Source of the DNA: Filimonas sp.
GTDB lineage: Bacteria > Bacteroidota > Bacteroidia > Chitinophagales > Chitinophagaceae
Length of the DNA stretch: 64,000 bases
Assembly (NCBI GenBank): GCA_017306865.1
Contig: JAFKHH010000012.1
Location: 124,001 to 188,000, forward strand
Direction: 5' to 3'
Made by a program: the position numbers and the translations under genes. Positions 34,288-43,900 of this stretch are shown here, one piece after another; within the stretch, counting starts at the first letter, position 1, and every line of letters begins with the position of its first letter. The notes below the pieces were generated by a model that did no database searches, was not told where the DNA came from, and worked only from the letters and a program-made list of their open reading frames with translations.

Positions 34288-37098
34288 TTAATGTGCCTCC
34301 AGCCAGTTATCACCCACGCCTACCTCTGCTTCTGCTGGTACACCGTGTGGCAATATCAATGCGCCACGCATATTTTCCAGGATCAAAGGCTTTAAATCAT
34401 CCAGCTCATCCAATGCTGCATCAAACACCAACTCATCATGCACCTGTAAAAGCATTTTGCTGCGCATGTTTTGTTTTTTCATTGCTGCATGTATTTTTAT
34501 CATCGCCAGTTTGATCATATCTGCTGCAGTACCCTGTATAGGAGAGTTGATCGCATTTCGTTCTGCAAAGCCGCGTACAGTGAAGTTGGCAGAGTTAATA
34601 TCTTTCAGCCAGCGCTTTCTGCCCATTAATGTTTCTACATAACCATTCTCCTTTGCGAAGTTGATCGTATCATCCATGTATTTGGTAATGCCGCTGAATT
34701 CCTTTTTATAATTATCAATGATCTCTTTAGCCTCCGTTCTGCTTATACCTAAATTGTCCGCAAGGCCAAACGCCCCTTGCCCATAGATGATACCAAAGTT
34801 TACGCTCTTGGCTTTATAACGCATCTCCTTTGTTACCTCTGCTTCAGCCACGCTATACACCTTAGCAGCAGTAGCCGTATGAATGTCCTTTCCTGATTTA
34901 AAAGCATCCACCATATTCGCATCACCACTAATGCCGGCTACAATACGCAGTTCTATTTGTGAGTAGTCCGCGCTTACCAGTATATGATTCTTATCGCGCG
35001 GCACAAAAGCCTTACGTATTTCCTTTCCGCGTTCGGTACGGATAGGAATGTTTTGCAGGTTTGGATTATTGCTGCTTAGCCTTCCCGTAACAGCAACCGC
35101 CTGCGCGTATGAAGTATGCACACGACCCGTTTTCCGATTGATCATTTGTGGTAGCGCATCTACGTACGTGGACTTCAGCTTTGTTAGCTCGCGGAACGCA
35201 AGAATATCTGTTACGATAGGATTATTATGGGCTAACTTCTGTAATACATCTTCCCCGGTAGCGTATTGCCCTGTTTTTGTTTTTTTTGCTTTAGCGTCCA
35301 GCTTTAGTTTTTCAAACAATACCTCGCCCAACTGCTTTGGTGAGGCAAGATTAAAGCGAACGCCGGCTCCTGCATATACATTTTCCTCACTATTCTTTGC
35401 CTCATGCTCCAGTTGTTTGCTATAGTCCGTCAAAAAGCCTTCATCTATCCTGATACCCTCATACTCCATATCTGTCAGCACTTTTACCAGGGGATTTTCT
35501 ACCTCATAAAACACACGGCCAACTTCTCTCTCGGCAATTAACGGGTGTAGCGCATGCTTCAGTTGTAGTGTAATGTCAGCATCTTCGGCTGCATAATCTT
35601 TTATTTTATCAAAAGGCACATCACGCATAGTGCCCTGGCCTTTTCCTTTCTTACCGATCAGCTCCTCTATATGTACCGGCTCGTATTGCAAGTACTGCGC
35701 ACTTAGCAGGTCCATGCCTCGCTTACCTTCCGGCTCCACCACATAATGCGCCAGCATAGTGTCATAGATATTGCCCTTTAGCTCTACCCCATACCACTTC
35801 AGTACAAGCAGGTCAAACTTCAGGTTTTGCCCAATCCATAATACATCTGTACGATCAAAGAGCGGCCTGCATATGTCTAATATTTTTTTCGTTTCCTCCT
35901 GGTCAGCAGGGCATGGTATATAGAATGCTTCTGTTGGTTTAAACGAAAAACTCATACCCACCAGTTCACAGTCATTTGCGTCAAGCCCGGTTGTTTCCGT
36001 ATCAAAGCAAATTTCTTTCTGATCCAATAAGATATTAACAAGCGATTGAATTTCTTCGTGCGATTGTACCAGTGAGTAATGATGTTCAGTATTCGTAATA
36101 TTCCTGTCTGCAAGCAGTCCCGAGGTTTCTGCCGGCTCAATAACAACCGGGGCTTTCGTTTCTACCACATTGCCAAACAGATCAGTCTGCACGCCTTGTG
36201 GCGCTGTTTGAAACGCATTGAAATCATCTCCCAATATGCGTTTACCCAATGTTTTAAATTCCAGTTCAGTAAATACATCTACCAGTTCTGCTCTGTTCCA
36301 TTCCTTTAGTTTAAAATCCTCTTCATGGAACTGAACCGGCACATCAGTAATAATCGTAGCCAGCTTTTTACTCATGATAGCCGACTCTTTGCCGTTTCGT
36401 ACTTTTTCTCCCAATGCACCCTTAATGCTATCGGCATTTGCAATTACGTTTTCCAACGTATCATATTCCTTCAGCAGCTTTGCCGCAGTTTTTTCTCCGA
36501 CTCCGGGAATACCCGGAATGTTATCAACCGCATCGCCCATCAGGCCCAGTATATCTATTACCTGCTCTACACGCGCTATATCCCATTTCTCACACACCTT
36601 TTTAGCATCCAGTATTTCTTCCTTACTGCCCAGGTACGGCGGTTTGTAAATGAACACATTAGGATGTATCAATAACTGTCCATAGTCTTTATCCGGCGTT
36701 ACCATATACACCTCATAGCCAGCGTCTGCGGCCTGCCATGCAAGCGTTCCGATCACATCATCCGCCTCATAACCGTCCAGCTCCATTACAGGTATATTGA
36801 ACCCGCGTATAATGCGTTGAATATCCGGAATGGAATCCACCAGGTCTTCCGGCGCTTCCTGCCTGTTGGCCTTATAGTCTGAGAAATCTGTATGCCGCTC
36901 AGTAGGGGCATGCGTATCAAAACACACCGCCAGGTGTGTTGGCTTTTCTTTATTGATCAGGTCAAACAACGTGTTTGTAAAACCAAACTGTGCATTCGTA
37001 TTTCTTCCCTTCGAGGTAATGCGCGGACTACGGATCAGCGCATAATAGGCGCGATAAATCAACGCCATGGCATCCAGCAAAAACAATTTTTTACTCAT
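34288..37098 (-). CDS. polA: DNA polymerase I
   Basis: This 936-residue protein has three domains. The 5'-3' exonuclease/flap domain starts LFLLDAMALIYRAYYALI (1-about 290). The 3'-5' proofreading domain keeps the DxE motif in FDTETTGLD (about residue 370), so proofreading is probably active, unlike the degenerate form in some phyla. The polymerase domain has SADYSQIELRI (about 710) and HDELVFD near the end. It fills repair gaps and removes Okazaki primers. I use the ATG at 37098; the 29 upstream codons to a non-ATG start are unsupported. The SMUG2 glycosylase is downstream. Confidence 0.96.
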   Translation of the reverse strand: MSKKLFLLDAMALIYRAYYALIRSPRITSKGRNTNAQFGFTNTLFDLINKEKPTHLAVCFDTHAPTERHTDFSDYKANRQEAPEDLVDSIPDIQRIIRGFNIPVMELDGYEADDVIGTLAWQAADAGYEVYMVTPDKDYGQLLIHPNVFIYKPPYLGSKEEILDAKKVCEKWDIARVEQVIDILGLMGDAVDNIPGIPGVGEKTAAKLLKEYDTLENVIANADSIKGALGEKVRNGKESAIMSKKLATIITDVPVQFHEEDFKLKEWNRAELVDVFTELEFKTLGKRILGDDFNAFQTAPQGVQTDLFGNVVETKAPVVIEPAETSGLLADRNITNTEHHYSLVQSHEEIQSLVNILLDQKEICFDTETTGLDANDCELVGMSFSFKPTEAFYIPCPADQEETKKILDICRPLFDRTDVLWIGQNLKFDLLVLKWYGVELKGNIYDTMLAHYVVEPEGKRGMDLLSAQYLQYEPVHIEELIGKKGKGQGTMRDVPFDKIKDYAAEDADITLQLKHALHPLIAEREVGRVFYEVENPLVKVLTDMEYEGIRIDEGFLTDYSKQLEHEAKNSEENVYAGAGVRFNLASPKQLGEVLFEKLKLDAKAKKTKTGQYATGEDVLQKLAHNNPIVTDILAFRELTKLKSTYVDALPQMINRKTGRVHTSYAQAVAVTGRLSSNNPNLQNIPIRTERGKEIRKAFVPRDKNHILVSADYSQIELRIVAGISGDANMVDAFKSGKDIHTATAAKVYSVAEAEVTKEMRYKAKSVNFGIIYGQGAFGLADNLGISRTEAKEIIDNYKKEFSGITKYMDDTINFAKENGYVETLMGRKRWLKDINSANFTVRGFAERNAINSPIQGTAADMIKLAMIKIHAAMKKQNMRSKMLLQVHDELVFDAALDELDDLKPLILENMRGALILPHGVPAEAEVGVGDNWLEAH

Positions 37099-37242
37099 GG
37101 TGCTAAGGTAAAAGTAAATGTGGAGAAGATTACAAACCACCCGGCGTAAATCAGAGAGATTAATCCGCGATGTTTCTTTAAGCAATCCGGCGTTGTGGAT
37201 AACTGTACAGTGTCCTATTAGTTCATTGTAATCGATACAATT

Positions 37243-37665
37243 ATGAAAAAGACGATTCCATATTTATTAGGCTTATTGTTTTGCGCCGTTCCATTTATAG
37301 GAGGAGCGCAACAGGTGAAAAATGTACGGCCCGGGGTTGTAGGCTCGTGGAGAGAGCTTGGCACAACCGTGGTCAATTTTACCGTGGACCACGATGGTAT
37401 TGTTGTGGCAGGGGCGGATGCCTTTAGGAGGCTAAAATTTCATGTATTTGACGCGCCCGTGGAAATGATCAGGATGAATGTGGTCTACGAAAACGGTGCG
37501 CCGGACAATATACCGCTCAGCTTTGTTATTCCGGCGGGTGGCGAAAGCCGTATTATAGACCTGCGGGGCTCTGAGCGCAGGCTCAGGCGCGTAGACTTCT
37601 GGTACAAAACCGGCCGGCCGGGCTTCCGCGGCAGAGCCAAGGTGGTGCTGTGGGGGATAAAATAG
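37243..37665 (+). CDS. exported DUF2541-like protein
   Basis: This 140-residue protein has a signal peptide (ending GGAQQ). The compact beta-rich domain (SWRELGTTVVNFTVDHDGIVV, split at residues 35-55; then RIIDLRGSERRLRRVDFWYKT) resembles the DUF2541 family of small exported proteins with no known activity. The gene is noticeably more GC-rich than its neighbours. Divergent from polA; a family B inverted repeat begins just after its stop codon. Confidence 0.7.
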   Translation: MKKTIPYLLGLLFCAVPFIGGAQQVKNVRPGVVGSWRELGTTVVNFTVDHDGIVVAGADAFRRLKFHVFDAPVEMIRMNVVYENGAPDNIPLSFVIPAGGESRIIDLRGSERRLRRVDFWYKTGRPGFRGRAKVVLWGIK

Positions 37666-37667
37666 TG

Positions 37668-37792
37668 AGTGGTGAATGGTCAATGGTGAAGTCCGCAACC
37701 CCCGATTCCTATAGTCTGCCGGTTTCGTTTATTTCTTACCATTTATCAGGTTCCCTGCAAGTTTCACCATTGACCATTCACAATTCACCACT
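37668..37792. repeat. dispersed inverted repeat, family B
   Basis: The left arm (37668-37690) contains GTGAATGGTCAATGGTGAA; the right arm (37763-37792) contains TTCACCATTGACCATTCAC, its reverse complement, separated by about 72 bases. A related inverted repeat lies at 56938-57003. It starts three bases after a stop codon and ends before the gcvT promoter. Confidence 0.8.
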
Positions 37793-37812
37793 GACAACTG
37801 TTTGTTTTCTCC

Positions 37813-37820
37813 TATTTTTG
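37813..37820 (+). promoter_or_regulatory. gcvT promoter -7 element
   Basis: TATTTTTG matches TAnnTTTG, 22 bases before the gcvT start. The region upstream is the right arm of a family B repeat. Confidence 0.4.
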
Positions 37821-37842
37821 CGCACACAAAAAGAAAACAGGA

Positions 37843-38934
37843 ATGAAGAATACTCCGTTTACACAAATTCACATTGGCCTGGGCGCAAAAATGGCCGAAT
37901 TCGCAGGTTACAACATGCCGATCAGTTATAGCGGTATTAATGATGAACATGCAACCGTTCGCAACAATGCCGGTGTTTTTGATGTAAGCCACATGGGAGA
38001 ATTTATCCTGAAAGGCGCAGACGCACTGGACCTGATTCAGCGTGTAACAACAAACGACGCATCTAAACTTACAACCGGAAAGGCACAGTATAGTGCTTTG
38101 ATGAATGAAGAAGGCGGCATTGTAGATGACCTGATCGTGTATTGCATAGAGCCGAATAGCGTATATATGCTGGTGGTGAATGCATCTAATATTGAAAAGG
38201 ACTGGAACTGGATTTCCAAATACAATACGAAGAATGTAGAAATGCACAACATCAGTGACAAGACTGCATTACTGGCAATACAAGGTCCGAACGCATGTAA
38301 AATATTGCAGACACTGACGGAAGAAGATATTCTGAACCTGAAATACTACACGTTCGTAAAAGGTACGTTTGCAGGCGTAGAAAATGTACTGATCAGTGCA
38401 ACGGGTTATACCGGTGCGGGTGGTGTAGAAATATATTTTGAAGATAAAGATGGCGATGCAGAAAAAATATGGAACGCGATCTTTGAAGCTGGTAAATCAG
38501 CAGGCATTAAACCAATAGGCCTTGGCGCGCGCGATACCTTGCGCCTGGAAATGGGCTACTGCCTCTACGGAAACGACATTGACGATACCACTTCTCCGCT
38601 GGAAGCAGGACTTGGCTGGATCACAAAGCTGAATAAAGAAACAGCGTTTACAGCTAAAGAGATTCTTGAAAAACAAAAAGCTGCAGGAGCAAAACGTAAG
38701 CTGATCGGTTTTGAAATGATAGACCGCGGTATTCCAAGACATGACTATGTGATCAAAGATGCTGCAGGAAACGTAATAGGAAAAGTAACCAGCGGCACAC
38801 AAGCCCCATCCCTGAACAAGGCTGTTGGCCTGGGCTATGTAGATGTAGCACATGCCGGCATTGACAACGAAATTTTTATTGAAATAAGGAATACACCGGT
38901 TAAAGCCCGTATTGCAAAATTTCCGTTTGTATAA
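37843..38934 (+). CDS. gcvT: glycine cleavage system T protein (aminomethyltransferase)
   Basis: GcvT transfers the aminomethyl carbon from lipoylated H-protein to tetrahydrofolate, giving methylene-THF and ammonia. The 363-residue protein has [34 protein letters not shown] (TGYTGE-like) and the second-domain [15 protein letters not shown], all standard. Length is normal. gcvH and gcvP are not nearby, so the system is split. Transcription ends at the hairpin at 38957-38990. Confidence 0.96.
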   Translation: MKNTPFTQIHIGLGAKMAEFAGYNMPISYSGINDEHATVRNNAGVFDVSHMGEFILKGADALDLIQRVTTNDASKLTTGKAQYSALMNEEGGIVDDLIVYCIEPNSVYMLVVNASNIEKDWNWISKYNTKNVEMHNISDKTALLAIQGPNACKILQTLTEEDILNLKYYTFVKGTFAGVENVLISATGYTGAGGVEIYFEDKDGDAEKIWNAIFEAGKSAGIKPIGLGARDTLRLEMGYCLYGNDIDDTTSPLEAGLGWITKLNKETAFTAKEILEKQKAAGAKRKLIGFEMIDRGIPRHDYVIKDAAGNVIGKVTSGTQAPSLNKAVGLGYVDVAHAGIDNEIFIEIRNTPVKARIAKFPFV

Positions 38935-38956
38935 ATTATATAACAAATAATTGGTT

Positions 38957-38990
38957 AAGGAGAAAGGTGAAAATCTTTCTCCTTTATTTT
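38957..38990 (+). terminator. gcvT terminator
   Basis: AAGGAGAAAG and CTTTCTCCTT pair around an 8-nt loop, followed by a T-rich tail. Confidence 0.75.
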
Positions 38991-39022
38991 TGTATATACC
39001 CCACGTTAAAAAACAACTTATT

Positions 39023-39421
39023 ATGAGGCATCTCTCTTTCCTGCTTTTTGTTTGCGCATTTTTTACGCTGGCATCCTGTAGCAGGAAGTCTCATCCTTCC
39101 GGTAGTGAAGACAACGGGAAGATGGTTACAGAAAAAGGGCAAGCCTCTTACTATGGAGATAAATTTGAAGGAAGAAAAACAGCTAACGGAGAGATCTTTA
39201 GCCAGCAAAAAATGACAGCCGCACATCGCACACTTCCATTCGGAACGATAGTATTAGTAAAAAATATTTCTAATGGCAAAACGGTAAAGGTGCGCATTAA
39301 CGATCGTGGGCCTTTTGTAAGTGGTCGCATCATAGATCTAAGTAGGGCAGCAGCTTCTGCACTTGGTTATATTAATGCAGGTCTTGCGTCGGTAGAAATA
39401 AGTTATTTAAAGGCGAAATAA
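39023..39421 (+). CDS. rlpA: RlpA-like septal ring lipoprotein
   Basis: This 132-residue lipoprotein (lipobox LASC) has a double-psi beta-barrel RlpA domain: GQASYYGDKFEGRKTANGE, AAHRTLPFGT and VRINDRGPFVSGRIIDLS. The catalytic-type NDRGPF is intact, so it may act as a lytic transglycosylase on denuded peptidoglycan glycan as shown for Pseudomonas RlpA. It lacks the C-terminal SPOR domain of the longer forms. I use the ATG at 39023, which gives the lipoprotein signal. A degenerate relative follows 118 bases downstream. Confidence 0.88.
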   Translation: MRHLSFLLFVCAFFTLASCSRKSHPSGSEDNGKMVTEKGQASYYGDKFEGRKTANGEIFSQQKMTAAHRTLPFGTIVLVKNISNGKTVKVRINDRGPFVSGRIIDLSRAAASALGYINAGLASVEISYLKAK

Positions 39422-39454
39422 ATTCCACTTGTAGAATCAGTATGAAGTTTACGT

Positions 39455-39491
39455 GAAAGCGATTTTTCACATTGTGATAGTCGCTTTTTTT
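39455..39491 (+). terminator. rlpA terminator
   Basis: AAAGCGA and TCGCTTT enclose TCACA/TGTGA, followed by eight T residues. Confidence 0.75.
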
Positions 39492-39539
39492 TATTTCCTT
39501 TGGCCTATAGAAAAAAACACCAAATAAACCGAACCTTTT

Positions 39540-39836
39540 ATGAGACATTTGCCCCTCGCTGCCTCATTGCTTTTTATAGCAAGCGCCTTCGCCTGCCGGT
39601 CATCACAAGCGTATGAATCTGCACAAGCTGTTCTTTGTGTTGGTAAAACGCCTGATAGTTTGTCAAACCTACGGGTGGTAACATTAACCAATCTCATGAA
39701 CGGGAAGACAACACGCGGCAAGCTCCTCTACAAAAAAACAATCAATAACGCCACGTACGTTGGCATAGACAAAGAAACAGCTACCAAGCTGCGAATGCAA
39801 TACACGGGACTTGCACCCGTAGAAATACGACAATAA
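39540..39836 (+). CDS. small lipoprotein, degenerate RlpA-like paralogue
   Basis: This 98-residue protein begins like the upstream RlpA gene (MRHLPLAASLLF versus MRHLSFLLF) with a lipobox-like FACR. The rest aligns to the RlpA C-terminal half: VVTLTNLMNGKT versus IVLVKNISNGKT, and YTGLAPVEIRQ versus NAGLASVEIS. The NDRGPF catalytic segment is replaced and the GQASYYG part is missing. It looks like a tandem duplicate that lost its enzyme function yet kept an open frame. My alignment is by eye. Confidence 0.65.
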   Translation: MRHLPLAASLLFIASAFACRSSQAYESAQAVLCVGKTPDSLSNLRVVTLTNLMNGKTTRGKLLYKKTINNATYVGIDKETATKLRMQYTGLAPVEIRQ

Positions 39837-39965
39837 AACAATTTGCTGACTAGCAATACATTTTAAATATAAATAAAATCATTTCGATTGCACGTATAGT
39901 CAAAGTGATGTCGTGTTTTCACAATTTTAAAGGGTTTCAGCGTTTTTATTGAAGCGCCAGACCAT

Positions 39966-39973
39966 TATCTTTG
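39966..39973 (+). promoter_or_regulatory. comB promoter -7 element
   Basis: TATCTTTG matches TAnnTTTG, seven bases before the comB start codon. This would give a nearly leaderless message. Confidence 0.35.
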
Positions 39974-39980
39974 CGCCCTT

Positions 39981-40709
39981 ATGAGCAATAAGCCGTCCTT
40001 GAATACTGTGTTGTCTCCGCGTGTGCTGGACTTATATGATGTTAGCAACAGTATAGTAGTTATTATAGATGTTTTTCGCGCCACCTCTACCATTGCAACT
40101 GCACTGTATAACGGCGCTGCAAAAGTGATACCTGTAGATAGTGTTGCAAAATGTATAGAATTAGGCAAGATCACAGAAGGCATTACTGCCGGTGAGCGTG
40201 ATGGTAAAGTAGTAGAGGGCCTGCAACATGGCAACTCTCCTGCTGAGTATCCCCGCGAGTTTATAGAAGGCCAGACACTTGTGTTAACCACAACTAATGG
40301 AACACGCTTGCTCCACATGGCATTGGAAAGAGGTGCGTCTGAAGTGATTACAGGCTCTTTCCCGAATCTCTCTGCGGTATGCGACCACCTGGTGAAAGAA
40401 AATAAAAATGTGATCCTTGGTTGTTCTGCGTGGAAAGACAAGTTCAACCTGGAAGACACTTTATTTGCAGGCGCAGTTATCCATCGCATACAGGAACACT
40501 TTACCATTCACTGCGATAGCAGCCTGATGGCAGAGAATATGTACAACCTGCATAAAGACGATATGTACCAGTTTATAAGGAAAACAACACACTGGCACAG
40601 GCTGGCAGCTTTTGGATTGGAAAAAGACCTTGAATACTGTGTTACGAAAGATGTAGCAAATGTGTTACCGGTGTATAGAAACGGTGCATTGATTGCAGCA
40701 GAAATATAA
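39981..40709 (+). CDS. comB: 2-phosphosulfolactate phosphatase family protein (ComB)
   Basis: ComB hydrolyses 2-phosphosulfolactate to sulfolactate. The 242-residue protein has VVIIDVFRATSTIATAL, AGERDGKVVEGLQHGNSPAE, VLTTTNGTR and GCSAWKDKFNLEDTLFAG (within residues 146-164), all family-conserved. In methanogens this leads to coenzyme M; in bacteria it is linked to sulfolactate or other sulfonates. Sulfonolipids are common in gliding Bacteroidota, but a link is only a guess. No comA or comC is adjacent. ATG start. Confidence 0.9.
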   Translation: MSNKPSLNTVLSPRVLDLYDVSNSIVVIIDVFRATSTIATALYNGAAKVIPVDSVAKCIELGKITEGITAGERDGKVVEGLQHGNSPAEYPREFIEGQTLVLTTTNGTRLLHMALERGASEVITGSFPNLSAVCDHLVKENKNVILGCSAWKDKFNLEDTLFAGAVIHRIQEHFTIHCDSSLMAENMYNLHKDDMYQFIRKTTHWHRLAAFGLEKDLEYCVTKDVANVLPVYRNGALIAAEI

Positions 40710-40801
40710 AATAGTTTCAGCGGTTTCAAACCGTTTCAATGTTTCATAAGTGAAATGAAACGTACAAACCCCTGGAACACTAAAACTATCTTGAACGAAC
40801 T

Positions 40802-40832
40802 GGGAAATATGCTAAAATATTTCCCTTTTTTA
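40802..40832 (+). terminator. terminator
   Basis: GGGAAATAT and ATATTTCCC pair around a short loop, followed by a T-run. It ends the comB transcript. Confidence 0.75.
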
Positions 40833-40907
40833 TTGTTTTTCATGGATTTAACAAACGCTTCATGGTTATTTCGGCTTTTTTCGGCCGTTTTCTGCCCGTA
40901 ATTCCTT

Positions 40908-40915
40908 TACTTTTG
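40908..40915 (+). promoter_or_regulatory. SNF2 gene promoter -7 element
   Basis: TACTTTTG matches TAnnTTTG, about 45 bases before the start codon. Confidence 0.4.
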
Positions 40916-40959
40916 CAAATTGCCCTTTTCTGAACCAACCCGGGTGATGTAAAATGTAA

Positions 40960-43900
40960 ATGGCGCTACCACATCTTATAAAGTATATTTATAACAACGG
41001 CACAGATGAAGTTATCCGTCGGGGGAAAAAGATTCATGCCATTGGGAATGTAGAACTGATAGAGTATGATGTATTACTGGGGTCTGTAACCTTCAGGGTA
41101 AAGGATGATGCTTACGCAACATATTATAAAGTACACATTTCAAAATTTAAAGATCCACAAACCTTATCGCTCCGTTGCGGATGTCCTTACAACCTGGGAG
41201 AAATATGTCGCCACGAATCCGCCGCACTGTTCCAGTTACAGGAATTGGTAGATAAGAACATGCTGGGTGAAAAAGAAATCGTGTACGACCAACGCCACAC
41301 GGTTGTAAAGATGAAGCAGTTGGATCAGAAGCTGATAAAAATGCTGACAGCGCCGAATGCAGTTTTACAGGCAGAAGAGTTTTTAAAAAAATCCAGGGCA
41401 GAAGTTGTTTCCGCAAAAGACGAAAGAATACTTGCTGAAGTAAAGCAGGATGGGGAAGTATATAAAGTAGTGATTCAGAAAAATGAAGAACGCAACTTTG
41501 ATACAAGCTGTACCTGCCACTCCGATACACTACATCCACTGTGTGTACATAAGGCAATTGTATTCCTGCAGTTATTTAACGCACATGGTGCTTTTTATTT
41601 TGATACTATAAGAAACTGGGATAAAGAGAAAGATAAATTATTATCTCTTTATGGCTATTCCTTACAGGATGATATTGAAGGAAAGTTTGAGTTTACGTAT
41701 AAAGATGGCAAGCCATTCTTACGTGTGTTAGACGCCTCTATTAAGCGTGTGGCAATAACGCCAAGTGCAACTGTTGCGCCAAAGCCTAAATTACAACCAC
41801 AACCGGAAGAGGCAAGTGTAGTAGTTGAGGAAGAAGAGCAGGATCCGGCAACCAGGCCAAAGTATAAAGCAGGTATTGTGTTTAGCAACAATATGCACCA
41901 ATACCCGTATATACAGGCAGACATTGTGCAGGGCGAGCCAAATGAGGCTGGCGATGGTATTGTGGGTAAGGTGGAAAAACTGGATCTTGGCAAATTTATT
42001 AATACAGAAGTTTTTGATGATAATGATAAATCACTTGTGCAGCAATTACGAAAATTGTTGCCAGGTGAAGTAAGCCGCTATCTTAACAGGAACTCTCCGT
42101 TTAGCGGTATCTGGGAAAATATTATTCAGCAGCATGATGACGAACTGCCGGAAGAAACAAGACATCTTATTATAGAATACCTGCACCCGAAGTATAAGAA
42201 GCTGGTAACAGATATAGCAGGTTCTTCTTCTATTTATTTTCTTCCATCGCGCAAAGCGTTTCAGACAGCAAACCTGGAAATGGTAGTGCCTTCTGATAAC
42301 TATATAACACCGGAATTTTCTGTAAGCTTTACAGATGGTCAATATATTGTAGAATGCCAGGTGCAGCTTCCTGATGCAAAAGTTAATGTGGCTGATAATG
42401 AGATCAGTTCTTCATTACTTTTCCGTCAGAATGGTGCGCTATACATTTGGAAAAAACCAGAAGACGTAACATTGGTCGAGCGTTTTCTTCCATCTGGTAA
42501 AGTTGTTATTGAACAGGAGAATTGGGGTACGCAATTACAACAGCTCGTATTGCCGTTGTCTAAAGATTACACTGTTCAATTCAACAATGTACAGAAAGAA
42601 GAGGTTAAAGACCTGAAGCCGGAAGTAAAAGTAATGTTGAAAGAGAAAGGTGATTATCTTTTATTCCAGCCGGTATTTAACTATAAAGGGTATGACGTAA
42701 AACCATCAGACAAGCAAAAGATCATTTTGCCTGTACTGGATAAACTGCTGATCATACACAGAAACCAGGAAGCAGAGCAGCTTGTATTTGACAAAATAGA
42801 AAACCTCCATTCCAACTTTATAAAGCCGGAAGAAGGAAATACGCTTGCGCTGAAAGGAAGTGATGTTTTAAAGAACAATTGGTTTTTCCTGTTTATTGAT
42901 GCTATAAAAGATTTAAATATTCCTGTATATGGATTTGAAGCATTGAAAAACTTCAGGTTCAATACAGCCAAGCCATCTACTAAAATTTACATTAGCAGTC
43001 ATACAGACTGGTTTGACGCAAAAATAGATGTGCACTTTGGTGAACAGAAAGTAACCATTGCAGATATTAAGAAAGCGCTGGCTAATAAACAGCAATATGT
43101 ACAACTGCAAGATGGTACGCTGGGTATTCTTCCCGAAGAGTGGATCAAGAAATATTCGTTGCTCTTCCGTGTAGGAGATGGAAAAGTAAGCAATATGAAG
43201 CTCAGCAAATATCACTTTAGTGTGATAGAAGAATTGTATGAGCAGCGGGATGAAGAAGAATTACAGTTTCAGTTAGAAACGAAGTATGAAAAATTGCGCG
43301 AGCATCACGACATAAAAGAAGTGGATGCACCCGATCATCTGCGCCCCATCCTTCGCCCATACCAGGTATCTGGCTTCCAATGGCTAAACTATCTGAATGA
43401 TGTGCAATGGGGTGGTATTTTGGCGGATGACATGGGTCTTGGTAAAACCATCCAGACATTATCTTTCCTGCATCATATAAAGCATGCAAAAGAGAACGGT
43501 AAACTGCGTGCATTGGTTGTATGCCCGACCACGCTGATGTATAACTGGGAAAATGAGATTAAGAAATTTACGCCTTCCATCAGTTATTATATACATCATG
43601 GCGGTTCAAGGTCCAAAGACACACTGAAAGATCACGATATAGATGTGATCATTACAACATATGGTACATTACGTAGCGATATCAAGCAATTTGTAGAAAT
43701 AGAATTCGACTACGTAGTGCTGGATGAAAGCCAGGCAATCAAAAACCCGGCTAGTAAAGTGACAAAAGCTGCAAGCCTGATAAAAGCGAAAAGCAGGTTG
43801 TGTCTAAGTGGTACGCCGCTACAGAACAATACGTTTGATATTTATGCACAAATGAATTTCCTGAACCCTGGCATGCTTGGTTCTATGGAGTTCTTTAAGC

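Larger units (their letters stand above)
40710..40959. other. 250-base intergenic region
   Basis: It holds GTTTCA-rich inverted words (40720-40760), a terminator (40802-40832) and a promoter-like TACTTTTG (40908-40915) for the SNF2 gene. No ORF. Confidence 0.55.

Noticed and set aside
37668-37792. Attachment site or transposon end
   Set aside because: The inverted arms lack a flanking target duplication or recombinase gene; a dispersed repeat is the simpler reading.
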